From Nitrospira sp. (GTDB taxonomy: Bacteria; Nitrospirota; Nitrospiria; Nitrospirales; Nitrospiraceae): a DNA stretch of 64,000 nt. The DNA lies in NCBI GenBank assembly GCA_022843785.1, contig JALHMZ010000009.1, positions 1-64,000 on the forward strand, given 5' to 3'. Of the stretch, positions 16,812 to 25,854 are shown piece after piece; the first letter of the stretch is position 1; each line of letters opens with the position of its first letter. The notes beneath the pieces were generated by a model. It saw only the letters and a program-made list of their open reading frames with translations. It searched no databases and was not told the DNA's origin. The position numbers and the translations under genes are program-made.

Positions 16812-17582
16812 ATGAAAGCAGTCATTCTAGCCGGTGGCCTTGGATCCCGTCTCAGTGAAGAGACAGAAACTCGACCGAAGCCGATGGTCGAGATCGGCGG
16901 AAAACCAATCCTCTGGCACATTATGAAGATCTATTCTGCGCACGGCGTCAACGACTTTGTAGTGTGCCTCGGATACAAGGGAACGGTGATCAAGGATTAC
17001 TTCGTTAATTATTTCATGTACCGGTCGGATGTCACCATCGACATCGCTCACAACAAAGTGGAGGTCCATCAGAATCATGCCGAGCCGTGGCGGGTGACGT
17101 TGGTGGATACCGGAGAACAGACCTTGACCGGTGGCCGCCTCAAGCGTGTCGCAGGGTATTTGCGTGGCGAGGAGGCGTTCTGCTGCACATATGGGGACGG
17201 AGTTGCGGATCTTGATGTCAGCGCCGAAATTGCCTTCCACCGATCCCACGGCAAGCTTGCCACCGTCTGCGCGGTCGTGCCGCCTGGGCGGTATGGAGCG
17301 CTCGTGCTGGATGAGGCGCAGGTGACCGGATTCAAAGAGAAGCCGCCCGGCGATGGGGGATTCATTAACGGCGGATTCTTCGTGCTTTCTCCCAAAGCCA
17401 TCGATCTCATCGATGGAGACCAGACGCCGTGGGAAGGAGCGCCGCTGGATCGGCTTGCATCCATGGGTGAACTGATGGCGTTTGAACATCGCGGGTTTTG
17501 GCGTCCGATGGATACGATCCGCGATAAGACTCAATTGGAAGAGTGCTGGCGGTCCGGCTCTGCGCCCTGGAAGGTGTGGTAA
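16812..17582 (+). CDS. rfbF: Glucose-1-phosphate cytidylyltransferase
   Basis: A 256-residue nucleotidyltransferase of the usual RfbF/DdhA length (about 257). It has the signature MKAVILAGGLGSRLSEET followed by RPKPMVEIGGKPILWHIM, and YGDGVADLD with the metal-binding Asp. It makes CDP-glucose from CTP and glucose 1-phosphate, the first step of CDP-6-deoxyhexose synthesis. GAGTGAGGA precedes the ATG. The stop overlaps the start of rfbG (TAATG). It opens the glycan island and is probably the first gene of a long operon. Confidence 0.95.
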   Translation: MKAVILAGGLGSRLSEETETRPKPMVEIGGKPILWHIMKIYSAHGVNDFVVCLGYKGTVIKDYFVNYFMYRSDVTIDIAHNKVEVHQNHAEPWRVTLVDTGEQTLTGGRLKRVAGYLRGEEAFCCTYGDGVADLDVSAEIAFHRSHGKLATVCAVVPPGRYGALVLDEAQVTGFKEKPPGDGGFINGGFFVLSPKAIDLIDGDQTPWEGAPLDRLASMGELMAFEHRGFWRPMDTIRDKTQLEECWRSGSAPWKVW

Positions 17583-18628
17583 TGCCGCCGACGGATTCAT
17601 TCTGGCAAGGCAAGCGCGTACTGCTGAGCGGGCACACCGGATTCAAAGGGAGCTGGTTGTCCCTGTGGCTGTCTCAGCGTGGCGCGTATATCACGGGAGT
17701 GGCCTTGCCGCCGGCGGCGGAGCCCAATCTCTATCAGCTCGCACATGTTGATAAAGCGCTCGACAGTTACTATTGCGACATCCGCGTTGAAAAGGCGCTG
17801 GTCCCGATCGTCCGTACGGTTCTGCCCGATATCGTATTTCATTTGGCCGCTCAGCCCCTCGTGCGCGCAAGTTACCGTGCGCCGATTGACACATTTGACA
17901 CCAATATCATGGGTACGGCGCACCTGCTCGAAGCGTTGCGCGGGATTGAAAGCGTGCGTGTCATCGTCATCGTGACCACAGACAAGGTCTATAAAACCGT
18001 CGGGGCGTCCGCCGTTTACGGAGAAAATGATCCGCTCGGCGGCCACGATCCGTATAGCGCCAGCAAAGCGGCCTGCGAGATGGTGACAGCGTGTTACCGT
18101 GGGTCGTTTTTTGAGTCTCGCGGTGTCGCCGTGGCCACTGCCAGGGCTGGAAATGTTCTAGGAGGGGGAGACTGGTCGGCCGATCGTCTAATACCGGATG
18201 CGATTCGTGCGTGGAGTTCCGGCCTTGCGCTTCATGTGCGCCGCCCGAACGCAGTGAGGCCCTGGCAACATGTGCTGGAACCGTTGGCAGGATATATGAG
18301 CCTGGCCGAGAAACTATGGGAGAACCCAACGCTTGCCGGTGCGTATAACTTCGGTCCGCTTGCTCATGAGGCCGCGACGGTCCGCGAGGTGGTGGAATTG
18401 GCTCGATCGGCCTATGGCCGCGGAGAGGTGGTCTACGGTGCCGGCGATGACGGGCCGCGCGAGGAAGACTCGCTCAGGCTTGAAGTGGATAAGGCTCGTA
18501 CCGTGCTCGGCGTGGTTCCCAGGTGGCCGCTGGCCGCTGCTGTAGGACGGACCATGCGATGGTACCGGGGATATGCGAATGCCAAAGATCCGCGTGCGCT
18601 CTGCGACGCCGATATTGCGGCGATATAG
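17582..18628 (+). CDS. rfbG: CDP-glucose 4,6-dehydratase
   Basis: A 348-residue short-chain dehydrogenase/reductase. It has the RfbG nucleotide loop GHTGFKGSWLSLWL, TTDKVY, and the catalytic YSASK in GGHDPYSASKAACEM. It converts CDP-glucose to CDP-4-keto-6-deoxyglucose. The ATG at 17582 overlaps the rfbF stop by one base, so rfbF and rfbG are translationally coupled. The keto sugar is the branch point for the epimerase and C-methyltransferase encoded next. Confidence 0.95.
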   Translation: MPPTDSFWQGKRVLLSGHTGFKGSWLSLWLSQRGAYITGVALPPAAEPNLYQLAHVDKALDSYYCDIRVEKALVPIVRTVLPDIVFHLAAQPLVRASYRAPIDTFDTNIMGTAHLLEALRGIESVRVIVIVTTDKVYKTVGASAVYGENDPLGGHDPYSASKAACEMVTACYRGSFFESRGVAVATARAGNVLGGGDWSADRLIPDAIRAWSSGLALHVRRPNAVRPWQHVLEPLAGYMSLAEKLWENPTLAGAYNFGPLAHEAATVREVVELARSAYGRGEVVYGAGDDGPREEDSLRLEVDKARTVLGVVPRWPLAAAVGRTMRWYRGYANAKDPRALCDADIAAI

Positions 18629-18640
18629 CCGGGAGGGGAT

Positions 18641-19201
18641 GTGGGCCGATTTGTCGTTGTTGATACTCCACTGGTGGGATTGAAGGTGATTTGCCGTATG
18701 CCGATCACTGACAGTCGTGGATCCTTCAGCCGGGTATTTTGTCAGGAAGAACTGGCCAGTGCAGGATGGCGGAAGCCGATCGCGCAGATCAATCATTCCT
18801 ATACGGCTCGTCGCGGCACGATCCGCGGGTTGCACTTCCAGCGCTCTCCCAATGCAGAAATGAAATTGGTGTCCTGTATCCGGGGGGCGGTGTGGGATGT
18901 GGCCGTGGATGTCAGGGCTGGTTCTCCGACGTTGCTGCAATGGCATGCAGAGCAGCTGTCTGCGGACAATGGCCGGTCCTTGTTGATCCCGGAGGGATTT
19001 GCACACGGTTTCCAGGCGCTGACCGACCATGTCGAATTGGTCTATTGCCATTCAGTCGCCTATGCGCCTCAGACTGAGACAGGGTTGTGGCCGCTCGACG
19101 CAAGAGTGTCCGTCCCATGGCCATTAACAGCGACGGATATGTCTGATCGGGATGCGAGCTTTCCCAGAATCATCCGGGAGTTTGAAGGAGTCCTCTTGTG
19201 A
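18641..19201 (+). CDS. rfbC: RfbC/RmlC-like 4-keto-6-deoxysugar 3,5-epimerase
   Basis: A 186-residue cupin of the dTDP-4-dehydrorhamnose 3,5-epimerase family. Features are DSRGSFSRVF at the N-terminus, the catalytic-His region GTIRGLHFQRSP, WDVAVDVR, and LLIPEGFAHGFQAL. In this setting the substrate is more likely the CDP-4-keto-6-deoxyglucose made by RfbG than a dTDP sugar, because no rmlA or rmlB is in the window; that is an inference. GTG 18641 is preceded by GGGAGGGG. The stop overlaps the GTG of the next gene (GTGA). Confidence 0.85.
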   Translation: MGRFVVVDTPLVGLKVICRMPITDSRGSFSRVFCQEELASAGWRKPIAQINHSYTARRGTIRGLHFQRSPNAEMKLVSCIRGAVWDVAVDVRAGSPTLLQWHAEQLSADNGRSLLIPEGFAHGFQALTDHVELVYCHSVAYAPQTETGLWPLDARVSVPWPLTATDMSDRDASFPRIIREFEGVLL

Positions 19202-20424
19202 AATGCCGACATTGTGGAACGGAACTGCGTGTGCAGTTTCTTGATCTTGGCAGTGCGCCAGCCTCCAATGCCTACCTCTCGGCAGAGCAATTGCGGGCGC
19301 CGGAGGCGTGGTTTCCACTTCGGTTGGTCGTGTGCGAGGACTGTTGGCTTGTGCAAACCGAAGATTATGTCGGGCGTGAGGCCCTGTTCTCAGATGAGTA
19401 TGCCTATTTTAGCTCCTACTCGACTTCGTGGCTTCAGCATGCCCGGTCTTATGTCGAGGCCATGATTGCCCGGTTCGGTCTCAATGCGACCTCCTGTGTG
19501 GCAGAAGTTGCGGCGAATGACGGGTACTTACTGCAATACGTGCAGGCCGCAGGCGTCCCATGCTACGGAATCGAGCCGACCGCGAGCACGGCCCGCGCGG
19601 CTCGTCAGAAGGGGCTCGATGTGATTGAGGAGTTCTTCGGTCAGGCGTTGGCGCATACACTGGCTTCTGCGAATCGTTCGGCCGATCTCATTGTCGCCAA
19701 TAACGTCCTCGCCCACGTTCCCGACATCAATGATTTTGTTGCAGGGTTCTCAAGGCTTTTGAAGCCCGAGGGAGTCGCAACCTTCGAGTTCCCGAGCCTT
19801 CTGAATATGGTCCGGTACAACCAGTTTGATATCGCATATCACGAACATTTTTCTTATCTGTCGTTGACGACCGTGGAGCGTATATTCACCCGCCATGGCC
19901 TCCATGTATTCGATGTGGAGGATATTCCGACTCAGGGTGGGAGTGTGCGTGTTTTTGCGCAACGGGGTGACACCGGACGCGTTTCTCGGGAGCCTCGCGT
20001 GGAAGCAGTGTTGCGGCGGGAAGCCGAGGCCGGCATGTTCAGTAGAGACTTTTACATCGATTTTCAGGCAAAGGCGGAACAGGTCAAGGACGATCTGCTC
20101 CGCTTTCTGCTGAAGGCAAAACGTGATCGCAAGATCGTCGCCGCTTATGGCGCAGCCGCCAAGGGCAACACCCTCCTCAACTTTGCCGGTGTACGGCCTG
20201 ACCTGTTGCCCTATGTGGCGGACAAAAACACGGCCAAGCAGGGCCGTTTTCTACCGGGCAGTCGAATACCGGTGGTGCCGGTTGCGGCACTGCGCGCCCG
20301 GCGTCCGGATTACCTGCTTATTCTGCCCTGGAATATCGCGGGAGAGGTCATAGAACAGAATGCCGATCTGGCGGCGCAACAGACACGATTCGTAACGGCG
20401 ATTCCCCGGTTGGAGGTGACATGA
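19198..20424 (+). CDS. NovU/TylC-type sugar C-methyltransferase
   Basis: A 408-residue protein with the three-part layout of sugar C-methyltransferases. An N-terminal zinc-binding part has CRHCG and CEDCW with FLDLGSAPASNAYLS between. A class I SAM domain follows (VAEVAANDGYLLQYV, NNVLAHVPD). A C-terminal Rossmann-like part reads IVAAYGAAAKGNTLLNF. The family adds a methyl to C3 or C5 of nucleotide 4-keto-6-deoxy sugars (TylC3, NovU). Next to rfbF, rfbG and rfbC it points to a branched, C-methylated CDP-6-deoxyhexose. GTG 19198 overlaps the rfbC stop, and its own stop overlaps the epimerase ATG (ATGA). Confidence 0.88.
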   Translation: MKCRHCGTELRVQFLDLGSAPASNAYLSAEQLRAPEAWFPLRLVVCEDCWLVQTEDYVGREALFSDEYAYFSSYSTSWLQHARSYVEAMIARFGLNATSCVAEVAANDGYLLQYVQAAGVPCYGIEPTASTARAARQKGLDVIEEFFGQALAHTLASANRSADLIVANNVLAHVPDINDFVAGFSRLLKPEGVATFEFPSLLNMVRYNQFDIAYHEHFSYLSLTTVERIFTRHGLHVFDVEDIPTQGGSVRVFAQRGDTGRVSREPRVEAVLRREAEAGMFSRDFYIDFQAKAEQVKDDLLRFLLKAKRDRKIVAAYGAAAKGNTLLNFAGVRPDLLPYVADKNTAKQGRFLPGSRIPVVPVAALRARRPDYLLILPWNIAGEVIEQNADLAAQQTRFVTAIPRLEVT

Positions 20425-21248
20425 GCGGCAAGGTGCTGGTGACCGGCGCCACAGGCTTTGTGGGGCGTCAAGTATTGCGTGCCTTGGCAAATCAAGGACT
20501 GCCGACGCGCGTCGTCATTCGTGACGGCACAGACGCCAGACTCGAAGCCGTTCAGGGGCTGGACAGCGTCATGACGACGGCGGATCTCTTTGCCGAGAAT
20601 GCGCAGTGGTGGGCCAACGTCTGTGACGGGATCGATACGATTGTTCATGCGGCCTGGTATGCGGAACCCGGCAAGTATCTCCACTCGCCCAAGAACATGG
20701 ACTGTTTGCTCGGTACGCTGCACATGGCACGGGGTGCCGCCATGGCCGGTGTGCGGCGGGTGGTCGGTCTGGGGACCTGCTTGGAGTATGACGTCCGCCA
20801 AGGGATGTTGACTGTGGAGACACCTCTGAATCCGAATACGCCCTACGCGGGGGCCAAAGCAGCGGCGTACACGGCGCTTGCAAGCTGGCTTCCGACACAG
20901 GGCGTCGAATTTGCGTGGTGCCGGCTGTTCTACCTCTATGGCGAAGGTGAGGATGAGAGGCGGCTGGTTCCCTACCTGCGCGCGAAACTGGCGGTCGGAG
21001 AACCGGCAGAGCTGACCAGCGGCAATCAGATTCGCGATTTTCTCGATGTGCGGGAAGCAGGACACATGATTGTCAATGTGGCGCTTGGGGCCCGGCAAGG
21101 GGCTGTGAATATCTGTTCCGGCGTGCCGATCACTGTGCGCGCGTTCGCCCATACCATTGCGGAGGAGCTCGGCAGGCATGATCTGCTGCGATTCGCGGCC
21201 CGTCCGGAGAGTGTCATCGATCCACCCTGTGTGGTGGGAGTCAGGTAG
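20421..21248 (+). CDS. NAD-dependent epimerase/dehydratase (4-ketoreductase-type)
   Basis: A 275-residue extended SDR. It shows VTGATGFVGRQVLRAL (GxxGxxG) at the N-terminus, the catalytic Tyr-Lys in NPNTPYAGAKAAAYTAL, and a C-terminal substrate region. After a C-methyltransferase the usual next step is reduction of the 4-keto group, so a CDP-sugar 4-reductase finishing the branched sugar is the likely role; the exact stereochemistry cannot be read. It overlaps the methyltransferase gene by 4 nt. A 72-nt gap follows before the radical SAM genes. Confidence 0.82.
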   Translation: MSGKVLVTGATGFVGRQVLRALANQGLPTRVVIRDGTDARLEAVQGLDSVMTTADLFAENAQWWANVCDGIDTIVHAAWYAEPGKYLHSPKNMDCLLGTLHMARGAAMAGVRRVVGLGTCLEYDVRQGMLTVETPLNPNTPYAGAKAAAYTALASWLPTQGVEFAWCRLFYLYGEGEDERRLVPYLRAKLAVGEPAELTSGNQIRDFLDVREAGHMIVNVALGARQGAVNICSGVPITVRAFAHTIAEELGRHDLLRFAARPESVIDPPCVVGVR

Positions 21249-21320
21249 TGTGACACCGGTGCCGCAGTACGATGACAGCAATTGATTCGGGCCATCACCA
21301 ATCGGGGAGAACTGAACATC

Positions 21321-22346
21321 ATGAAAGCTCAAATTAAACCAAGAATCAATCTGGAGAATCGCACTCCGTTGCAGGATGTCATTCCGTTGGAGACGCCCTT
21401 CATTGTGTTTATCGACCCTTCAAGTAGCTGCAATTTCCAGTGCACATTCTGCCCGACCGGCGATCGCGATCTGATCAAGGGGACCGGACGGTTTCAGGGG
21501 GTGATGAATTTCGACCTGTATCGAAAACTGATCGATGATCTGGCGTCGTTTCCCCAATCCATCAAAGTGCTGCGATTGTACAAGGACGGCGAACCTCTCT
21601 TGAACAAACGGCTTCCGGACATGATTGCCTATGCCAAGCGTAGCGGGCATGTCCCCTACGTCGATACGACAACCAACGGAGCCCTGATCGATCCCTCGCG
21701 CATGGGGCCGCTGATTGAAGCCGGGTTGGATAAAGTGAACATTTCTGTGTACGGCATGAGGCCGGAGCAGTACACCGCGTTTACGAAAACGGAGTTTGAT
21801 TTCGACCAGTTCGTGACGAATGTGCGCTGGTTGTACGAACATAAGGGAAGTTGTGAAATCGTCATCAAGATACCAGGAGAGCTTATTACGGAAGCTGAAA
21901 GGCAAAAGTTTTTTGACACGTTCGGGGATTATTGCGACCGCATCTTCGTGGAGAACTTTGCCCCGTGTTGGCCGCAGTTTGATGTGGAGGATCGTTTGGG
22001 AGTGAAAATTACTCAGGGAATCTACCAGCAGCCGATTACTCCCACCGATACCTGTCCGTATATCTTTTATGCGATGTCGATCAACGCGGACGGGTTGGCC
22101 AGCGCATGCTTTGTGGACTGGGGGCGGAGGTTGATTGTGGGAGACGGCCGTAAACAGTCATTGCGCGAAATATGGAACTCACCGGAGTTCAATGAATTGC
22201 GTCTGGCGCATTTGGAGGGTAAGCGAAAGCAGAATCCCGTCTGCTCTCAATGCGGGCAGCTGTCACATTGCCGCCCCGATAATATTGACGCGTATCGCGA
22301 ACAGCTCATCCCGAAAGTCAAAGACCACCTGGCTGCACGATCGTAG
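21321..22346 (+). CDS. Radical SAM/SPASM enzyme (copy 1)
   Basis: A 341-residue radical SAM protein. The CxxxCxxC cluster motif is CNFQCTFC at about residues 36-43, inside FIDPSSSCNFQCTFCPTGD. The C-terminal SPASM region contributes further cysteines (CPYIFY, SACFVDW, NPVCSQCGQLSHC) for extra Fe-S clusters. The ATG at 21321 is chosen because the copy at 23626 starts identically (MKA.(I/V)K). The substrate is unknown. SPASM enzymes modify peptides or carbohydrates by radical chemistry. The position inside a glycan island favours sugar or flagellin modification, but nothing proves it. Copies 1 and 2 align over their whole length. Confidence 0.88.
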   Translation: MKAQIKPRINLENRTPLQDVIPLETPFIVFIDPSSSCNFQCTFCPTGDRDLIKGTGRFQGVMNFDLYRKLIDDLASFPQSIKVLRLYKDGEPLLNKRLPDMIAYAKRSGHVPYVDTTTNGALIDPSRMGPLIEAGLDKVNISVYGMRPEQYTAFTKTEFDFDQFVTNVRWLYEHKGSCEIVIKIPGELITEAERQKFFDTFGDYCDRIFVENFAPCWPQFDVEDRLGVKITQGIYQQPITPTDTCPYIFYAMSINADGLASACFVDWGRRLIVGDGRKQSLREIWNSPEFNELRLAHLEGKRKQNPVCSQCGQLSHCRPDNIDAYREQLIPKVKDHLAARS

Positions 22347-22390
22347 TAGGCAACGAGTTCAGTGTGCCTTTCTGGAGAACGGCGGCTGTT

Positions 22391-23593
22391 ATGGGAGAGC
22401 AGGTCAGTTACAGTTCAGTACGAGCGGCGCATGTGCCGGACACAGCGGCTGCCATCGCCCAGTTAGCTGAAATCCTATCGGCGCCACCTGGATCCGGGCC
22501 ACGTGCAATCGATGGCCCGTTTGCGCTGTACGGGGCCGGCAAATTGGGGTGCATGGCCATGGACTTCTTTCGGCACGCCCGGCTGGCCCCGACCATTGTC
22601 GTAGATGTCAACGCCGATCAAGTCCGTGATATCGCAAGTTGGCAGGCGTGCAACGTGCTTTTGCCGAGTGAGGTGCCGGCGCACATGAAGCGTGCGTTGC
22701 CGTTGGTGGTCAGCGTGGCCACGGTCTGTTTCACAGAGTTGGCGGAATCATTGCAGAGCCAGGGGTGGCGCGATGTCGTGCCCCTTTACGATGTGATGGA
22801 GGCGTATCGCCGCTGTTATCCGATCGGCAACGGGTGGTTCATGGGCGACCTGAACGGGGCTGAGCGAAAGATGGTCGAGCAGGTATTGGCTGGTTGGAGT
22901 GATGATATGTCCCGCGCCCATCATCTGCAGTTCATCGCATGGCATCGTCTTCGGCAGGATTGGGTTTGTGACGGAGCGCCCATAGACTTGGAACATCGCT
23001 ACTTTATTCCTGAGGTGGTCTCGCTTCTTGGGGATCAGGAAGTGTTTGTGGATGTCGGCGCCCATAGGGGTGAAACAGCGAAAGTGTTTCGAGAAACGGT
23101 CAAGAACCGGTTCAAAGAGATTGTGATGTTCGAGCCTGATGCTCGCAATGCAGATGTCATCAAAGCGGGACTCGCATCACTGCCCGAAGGTGTGAGGCGG
23201 CGCCATCGCCTTTTGGCCCAGGCCCTATGCCGGCGGGCAGGCAAGGGGCCGTTCTTCTCTCAATTAGGCTATGGGTCGCAGCTGTGCGAGTTCGGTCGAG
23301 ACGTGGTCGAGGTGACCACTCTGGATGGCATAGACGTGGCGCCGAGCTATCTGAAGCTGCATCTCGAAGGACATGAACTCGACGCCTTGCAAGGGGCGGA
23401 GAAGACCCTCCGCCGCCATAGACCCATCATAGCGGTCACGACCTATCACAGCGAGGCGGGGCTGTGGAAACTTCCGGCTTGGCTGATGGATACGCTGACG
23501 GACTACCGGTTTTACCTGAGATTGCACAGTTGGTGCGGCACGGGAGCGGTCATGTATTGCTTGCCGAATGAACGTGGCTACGCCTCGGCCTGA
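22391..23593 (+). CDS. FkbM-family methyltransferase with N-terminal Rossmann-like domain (copy 1)
   Basis: About 400 residues; the start may instead be GTG 22364. The N-terminal part has a dinucleotide-type motif (FALYGAGKLGCMAM) and resembles the GAxxxG domains found in other enzymes of this island. The C-terminal part is FkbM-like: FVDVGAHRGETAKVF (SAM loop), MFEPDARN, VEVTTLDGI, YLKLHLEGHELDALQGAEKTL. FkbM enzymes O-methylate sugars or polyketides. It sits between the two radical SAM genes, and a second FkbM gene of the same layout lies at 25855. Confidence 0.82.
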   Translation: MGEQVSYSSVRAAHVPDTAAAIAQLAEILSAPPGSGPRAIDGPFALYGAGKLGCMAMDFFRHARLAPTIVVDVNADQVRDIASWQACNVLLPSEVPAHMKRALPLVVSVATVCFTELAESLQSQGWRDVVPLYDVMEAYRRCYPIGNGWFMGDLNGAERKMVEQVLAGWSDDMSRAHHLQFIAWHRLRQDWVCDGAPIDLEHRYFIPEVVSLLGDQEVFVDVGAHRGETAKVFRETVKNRFKEIVMFEPDARNADVIKAGLASLPEGVRRRHRLLAQALCRRAGKGPFFSQLGYGSQLCEFGRDVVEVTTLDGIDVAPSYLKLHLEGHELDALQGAEKTLRRHRPIIAVTTYHSEAGLWKLPAWLMDTLTDYRFYLRLHSWCGTGAVMYCLPNERGYASA

Positions 23594-23625
23594 ATAGAAC
23601 CGAACATCATTGTGGGGGAATAGGT

Positions 23626-24666
23626 ATGAAGGCCAAAGTCAAATCGAAGTTGAATCTGGAAGGGCGCGTGGCGCTTCAAGATGTGATTCCGCTGAGCACT
23701 CCGTTTCTTCTGTACGTGGATCCCTCCAGTGCCTGTAACTTTTCCTGTCAGTTCTGCCCGACCGGCCATCGGGATTTGTTGAAGGCGTCCGAGTATACGC
23801 GCAGTGTGATGAAGTTCGAACTCTTTGAAAAGCTGATCCAGGACCTGGAATTGTTTCCCGAGCCGCTCAAAGTGATGCGGATGAATAAAATCGGGGAGCC
23901 GTTGCTGAACAAGAAGTTGCCGGCGATGATCTCCTTGGCCAAGGCCAGCGGGAGGGTCCGCTATATCGACCTTGCCACGAATGCCGCCTTGTTTTCCCCA
24001 GAGCTGCTGACACGTCTCGTCGCGGCGGGCCTGGATCGGTTGAATGTGTCTCTAGAAGGCGTCAGCCAGGAACAGTACGCCGAGCATGCCAAGGTCGAGG
24101 TCGATTTTGAGCTGTTGGTGGAAAATATCCGGTGGCTCTATGCCCACCGCGGCGACTGTGAGGTGACTATCAAGATACCCGGCAACTATCTCACGGCCGA
24201 CGATAAAACACGCTTTTTCGATCTGTTCGGGAATTATTGCGACCGGATTTTTGTGGAGGAACTGGCGCCTATCTGGCCGGAATTCGATGTGGAGAAGCGA
24301 GCGGGTGTGGAAATGCAAGACCGGACCGGGCAATACCGGCAATCGCTTGAGGAGAAGGACGTCTGTACGTACATCTTTTATGCCATGGCCGTCAACGCCG
24401 ATGGCACGGTGAGCGCATGCTGCCCGGATTGGGACCAAAAATTGATCGTCGGAGACCTCAAGCGGGAGAGTCTACGCGAGATCTGGAATTCGCCTGCCCT
24501 TCACGATTTGAGGTTGCAACATTTACGCGGGGCACGGCGAGACAATCCGTTGTGCAAGGCGTGCGGGCATATCAAATACGCGCAGGCAGACAACATCGAT
24601 GCGTACAAGCCGTTCCTGCTTGAGAAAATATCCGGTCAGTATGCGCGTATGGCTGAGAAGGAGTGA
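23626..24666 (+). CDS. Radical SAM/SPASM enzyme (copy 2)
   Basis: A 346-residue paralogue of the gene at 21321. The cluster motif is CNFSCQFC in YVDPSSACNFSCQFCPTGH, with SPASM cysteines in DVCTYIFYAMAVNADG, SACCPDW and NPLCKACGH. Both copies share RxVALQDVIPL-type N-termini and the YCDRIFVE(N/E) stretch. Differences such as ACFVDW against ACCPDW suggest distinct substrates or steps rather than recent redundancy. A one-base overlap joins it to the next methyltransferase (TGATG). Confidence 0.88.
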   Translation: MKAKVKSKLNLEGRVALQDVIPLSTPFLLYVDPSSACNFSCQFCPTGHRDLLKASEYTRSVMKFELFEKLIQDLELFPEPLKVMRMNKIGEPLLNKKLPAMISLAKASGRVRYIDLATNAALFSPELLTRLVAAGLDRLNVSLEGVSQEQYAEHAKVEVDFELLVENIRWLYAHRGDCEVTIKIPGNYLTADDKTRFFDLFGNYCDRIFVEELAPIWPEFDVEKRAGVEMQDRTGQYRQSLEEKDVCTYIFYAMAVNADGTVSACCPDWDQKLIVGDLKRESLREIWNSPALHDLRLQHLRGARRDNPLCKACGHIKYAQADNIDAYKPFLLEKISGQYARMAEKE

Positions 24667-25835
24667 TGCCGGTGGAAGCAGCAGATACAGATCGTTGTCC
24701 AGCCTGCGGAGCAGCAGTGTGTTACCTCGTGGACTGGAAGTACAGCGGTTTGGGGAAGTCGATCTTCAATTACACAGCACAGTTTTACTCCTGTCCCGAC
24801 TGCGGCATCGTGTTTGTGAACAATATGAGCGATGCACGGCTCGCGGAGTATTACGCGGAGGAGTGCAGCTATTTTGAGAATACCCATTTCTCCGTTACCT
24901 CTCCGGAGAACAGGGAGAAATATTCAGCGTATGCCGGTGTGCTCAGGCACCATGCGATCGACTCTGTTCCCATGGCTGATGTGGGCTGTGGCCGTGGAGG
25001 ATTTGTCACGTGGCTTGGGCAATTTGGCTGGGACGCCGCATGCTGGGGCGTGGATGTGGATGTGAGAAGTCTGCAACAGGGCTGTGTAGCGTCACCGAAC
25101 GTCACATTTCGGACTGGTGATGCCTTACATCTCCCCTTTGAGGATGGGTGTCTCGGTCTACTGACCTACTTCCATGTGTTGGAACATATTCGCGATATGC
25201 ACGGTCTGCTTCGCGAGGCGGACCGGGTGCTTGAACCGGGTGGGCAGCTGTTGATTGAGGTTCCGGATGCGGAACGCTACGGAGAGTTTCCGATCGGATC
25301 GGCTTTTTGGATTTCCATCCGTGAGCATATCTTTCATTTCACCGCCAGGGCGCTCACAGCGGCCCTACGGGCCCACGGATTTGAAGTCCGTGAGGTCGTG
25401 CGGAAGACGCTGCCGACGCCGGAGTTTGCGTATCCCTCATTGATGGTTCTGGGTCAAAAGACGGGCAGGCTTTCTCCGGCGGTATGCACGCCTTCCGCAG
25501 GAGATGTGGCCGCGCATCTGTTGGAATCGAAGGAGGCGCTGCTTCGACAGGTCCGGGATATTCAGGCCATGGCCGAGAAGCAACCGATCACTATCTGGGG
25601 GTGCTCAGCTGAATTATTCAGTGTGTTGCCCTTGCTCGACCTGCGGGACTATCGGATATGCGATTCTTCCAGGCGCAAGCAACAAGCGCAATATCAAGGG
25701 AGAGCGGTGGAGGATCCTGCTTCCGTGCCGGTGGAGGGCACGTTGATCGTTGCGCCGTATCTTCATGGGGCGGCGATTCAGTCGGCAGCCAGCCGGCTCG
25801 GGTGGCCGGCGGACGCTATCTATCTATTGCACTGA
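24666..25835 (+). CDS. Class I SAM methyltransferase with zinc-ribbon N-terminus and Rossmann-like C-terminus
   Basis: A 389-residue protein. Residues 10-50 carry two Cys pairs (CPACG and CPDCG) like other sugar methyltransferases. The SAM domain shows MADVGCGRGGFVTWL, TYFHVLEHIRD and LEPGGQLLIEVPD. The C-terminal 100 residues begin with ITIWGCSAELFSVLPLL and look like the accessory domain of the NovU-type enzyme at 19198. Start at ATG 24666, which overlaps the preceding stop; AGAAGGAG lies just upstream. Sugar methylation in this island is the likely role. Confidence 0.82.
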   Translation: MPVEAADTDRCPACGAAVCYLVDWKYSGLGKSIFNYTAQFYSCPDCGIVFVNNMSDARLAEYYAEECSYFENTHFSVTSPENREKYSAYAGVLRHHAIDSVPMADVGCGRGGFVTWLGQFGWDAACWGVDVDVRSLQQGCVASPNVTFRTGDALHLPFEDGCLGLLTYFHVLEHIRDMHGLLREADRVLEPGGQLLIEVPDAERYGEFPIGSAFWISIREHIFHFTARALTAALRAHGFEVREVVRKTLPTPEFAYPSLMVLGQKTGRLSPAVCTPSAGDVAAHLLESKEALLRQVRDIQAMAEKQPITIWGCSAELFSVLPLLDLRDYRICDSSRRKQQAQYQGRAVEDPASVPVEGTLIVAPYLHGAAIQSAASRLGWPADAIYLLH

Positions 25836-25854
25836 ATGTACGTGGGAGAAGGGT

